DNA of 64,000 nt from Blastococcus mobilis (lineage in GTDB: Bacteria > Actinomycetota > Actinomycetes > Mycobacteriales > Geodermatophilaceae). Positions 61,909 through 64,000 of the stretch are shown piece after piece. Under the pieces are notes generated by a model. That model did no database searches. It had not been told where the DNA came from and saw nothing but the letters and a program-made list of their open reading frames with translations. The DNA is taken from positions 62,001 through 126,000 of the forward strand of contig NZ_FZNO01000015.1 in NCBI RefSeq assembly GCF_900188025.1, read 5' to 3'. The translations under genes and the position numbers were made by a program. Within the stretch, counting starts at the first letter, position 1, and every line of letters starts with the position of its first letter.

Positions 61909-62322
61909 GTGCAGTGGTCCCCCCGAGCAGATGAGACGGCCGTGCTGGTGGTCCTGGGTCTCGGCCTGGCGCTGGCTGTCCTGTTCCTGGACGCGGCCGG
62001 CCGGGTGCTCGTCGGGTCGGGGGCGGCGCTGCTGCTCGCCCTCGCCGCGCGCGATGTCCTGGCGCGGCCCCGGCTGGCGGCGGGCCCCGACGGGGTCGAC
62101 GTCCGGAAGCTCGTCGGCGGCGCCCATCTACCGTGGTCGCGGTTGCGTGTGCGAGTGCGCGAGACCCGCCGTCTCGGCGTACGGGGGCGGACGCTGGAAC
62201 TGGACACCTCGCCCGGCCCGGACGACGACGGCGTGCTGATCGTCCTGGGCCGCCGGGACCTCGGCGTGGATCCGGGCGAGGTGGCTCGCGCCCTGCTGGC
62301 GCTGGATCCGACCGCCCGTTAG
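61909..62322 (+). CDS. PH-domain membrane protein (Rv0010c-like)
   Basis: A 137-residue protein with two N-terminal helices (about 10-28 and 31-45) and a C-terminal bacterial PH-like domain (RLAAGPDGVDVRKLVGGAHL, WSRLRVRVRETRRLGVRGRT). Its position between crgA and rhomboid/ppiA matches Rv0010c. GTG 61909 begins VQWSPRADE; a GGGG precedes it. Its end overlaps the converging rhomboid stop by four bases. Confidence 0.82.
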   Translation: MQWSPRADETAVLVVLGLGLALAVLFLDAAGRVLVGSGAALLLALAARDVLARPRLAAGPDGVDVRKLVGGAHLPWSRLRVRVRETRRLGVRGRTLELDTSPGPDDDGVLIVLGRRDLGVDPGEVARALLALDPTAR

Positions 62323-63187
62323 AGGTTCAGCACGGCCATCGTCGGGACGGTCAGGGAGACGACCAGCAGGACGACGGCGAACGCCGCGAGCCCTGCGATC
62401 TGCAGCGGCCTCCGGCGACGGGTGAGCACCAGGATCCCTGCGGTGAGAGCCCCGGCGACCAGGCCGCCGAGGTGGCCCAGGAGCGAGACGCCGGGCAGGA
62501 AGCTGATGACCACGTTGATCGCCAGCAGGGTCAGCAGCCCCCGGAGGTCCTGCCGCTGGGCGAGCATGAGCACGCCCAGGCCCCCCAGCAGGCCGTAGAT
62601 GGCGGCGGAGGCGCCTGCCACGGCCACCCGCGGGTCACCGAGCAGCTGGATGGCCACCGCACCGCCGAGGGCGGACAGCAGGTAGAGCGAGAGGTACCGC
62701 CAGCGGCCGAGCTGACGCTCCATCTCCGACCCGAAGAGCAGGAGGGCGAGCATGTTCATCGCGAGGTGCACCGGCCCGATGTGCAGGAACGCGGCGGTGA
62801 ACACGCGCCACCACTCGCCGAAGAGGTTCACGCCGTAGGGCCACTGGGACAGCGCGTCGAAGACCGGGGACCGCCAGTTGTCCAGGGCGGGGTGGCCGGC
62901 GGCGGCGGCCGAGACCGCCGTGACGAGGAACATCGCGACATTGGCCGCGATGAGAGTGAGGGTGACCGCACCCCACCGGCGCCCCGCCGCCTGCAGCCCG
63001 CTGCCGCGCCGGACGGCACGGATCGATGCCTGCCCCTCCCGGACGCACTCGGGGCACTGGAACCCCACCGAGGCGGGGATCATGCACTCGGGACAGATCG
63101 GTCGGCCGCACCGCGTGCAGGAGATGCCGGTCGGCCGGTCCGGGTGCCGGTAGCAGGTGGTGGTGGGGGGCGCCGGCTGGTGCTCGG

Positions 63188-63191
<4 letters not shown>
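62319..63191 (-). CDS. Rhomboid family intramembrane serine protease with zinc-ribbon N-terminus, probable CTG start
   Basis: Cleaves membrane proteins within the bilayer. The catalytic Ser is in VAGASAAIYGLLGG (about 210) and the His in LLGHLGGLVAGAL (about 255); about six helices. The cytosolic N-terminus holds CYRHPDRPTG, CTRCGRPICPEC and CPEC, a double zinc-binding ribbon found in actinobacterial rhomboids. The first ATG (63083) would cut this ribbon. The upstream in-frame sequence has no ATG, GTG or TTG. CTG 63191 gives LTEHQPAPPTTTCYRH, has GAGGTG eight bases upstream and overlaps the ppiA stop (CTGA), so I place the start there. Confidence 0.85.
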
Positions 63192-63721
<530 letters not shown>

Positions 63722-63826
63722 GGGTCCACTCTGCCACCGTTCCGTGGGGCACGACCGACCCGCCCTCTGCCTGCGGGTTCCAGGCGGCCCGATGGCTACC
63801 GGAGCCTCGTGGGCCCGCGATCGGTG

Positions 63827-63872
63827 TGGTGGAGACGAGGGGAATCGAACCCCTAACCCCCGCCTTGCAAAA
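63827..63872 (-). tRNA. 3' half of tRNA-Ala (anticodon TGC), probable att site
   Basis: Read on the minus strand: anticodon loop TTTGCAA, stem half GGCGG, T-arm AGGGGTTCGATTCCCCT, acceptor half CGTCTCC, A and CCA. The 5' half is missing: the bases before the loop (GGTCGA) do not pair with GGCGG, and no D-arm follows to the right. This is what an integrated element leaves when it recombines in the anticodon loop. An intact tRNA-Ala should lie at its far end. Confidence 0.8.
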
Positions 63873-64000
63873 TCGACCGAGGGGTGGTTTGGCGCAGTGG
63901 GCTGTGACTGAAAAACCCACTTGACCAGCACTTTTACCGATGGTCGCTCGCGGCTGTCGTTGGCCGATTTTGGCCGTTTTGCGGACCATCTGCGGACTGT
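63873..64000. mobile_element. Putative left edge of an integrative element (extends beyond the window)
   Basis: The sequence right of the truncated tRNA is more AT-rich than its surroundings and has short direct repeats: TTGGCCGATT/TTGGCCGTTT and TGCGGACCAT/TGCGGACTGT with an 11-base period. Such repeats near att sites are typical integrase arm sites. No gene is complete here. Confidence 0.55.

Overview
This window is chromosomal DNA from a high-GC actinobacterium. The GC content, the many GTG starts with GAGGAGG-type ribosome-binding sites, the FHA/PASTA-kinase division cluster, CrgA, ANTAR and PilZ proteins, and several partner-switching kinases all fit. A Geodermatophilaceae-like member (Blastococcus, Modestobacter, Geodermatophilus) is my best guess, but that is inference. 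The right third follows the gene order seen next to the replication origin in Mycobacterium tuberculosis and relatives: tRNA-Leu, fhaA, fhaB, pstP, rodA, pbpA, pknA, pknB, trpG, DUF881, crgA, PH-domain protein, rhomboid, ppiA, tRNA-Ala. dnaA/gyrA and oriC should therefore lie beyond the right edge. Three perfect parS-type palindromes and one near-perfect site support an origin-proximal position.

Layout. (1) 1-8.1 kb: the end of an ECF transporter gene, two RsbW-like anti-sigma/ATPase proteins, a GAF-PAS-PP2C phosphatase, a GAF-ANTAR protein and a nucleoside hydrolase. (2) 8.2-15.7 kb, all on the minus strand: two coupled dynamin-like GTPases, a PilZ protein, a NYN-domain protein and a PAS-GGDEF-EAL protein with a degenerate GGDEF site. 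(3) 15.7-22.8 kb: an AidB-like acyl-CoA dehydrogenase, two adjacent secreted repeat proteins (237-bp and 147-bp repeats), cinA and a proline-rich membrane protein. (4) 22.9-31.3 kb: a tandem pair of PASTA kinases, a crotonase, an MBL-fold protein, a GlsB-type protein, an SRPBCC protein, and a GntR regulator divergent from phosphofructokinase. (5) 31.4-48.5 kb: regulators, a metallophosphoesterase with a coding minisatellite, a CYTH-CHAD protein, a PRC-barrel/DUF2382 protein, an unusual four-part NhaA fusion, an RNase-aminotransferase-amidase operon, a MOSC/epimerase/S4 operon and a TetR/acyl-CoA dehydrogenase divergon. (6) 48.5-63.7 kb: the conserved growth and division cluster. (7) 63.8-64.0 kb: the 3' half of a tRNA-Ala joined to foreign-looking DNA, probably the att junction of an integrative element that extends to the right.

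How it works together. PknA and PknB sense and phosphorylate; PstP dephosphorylates; FhaA and FhaB read phosphothreonines; RodA and PbpA build peptidoglycan; CrgA links this to septation. The left third looks like stress signalling through kinase/phosphatase partner switching and c-di-GMP. The strongest candidates for something new are the NhaA-thioredoxin-cNMP-glutaredoxin fusion, the paired Q/N/T-rich secreted repeat proteins, and the tRNA-Ala integration boundary.
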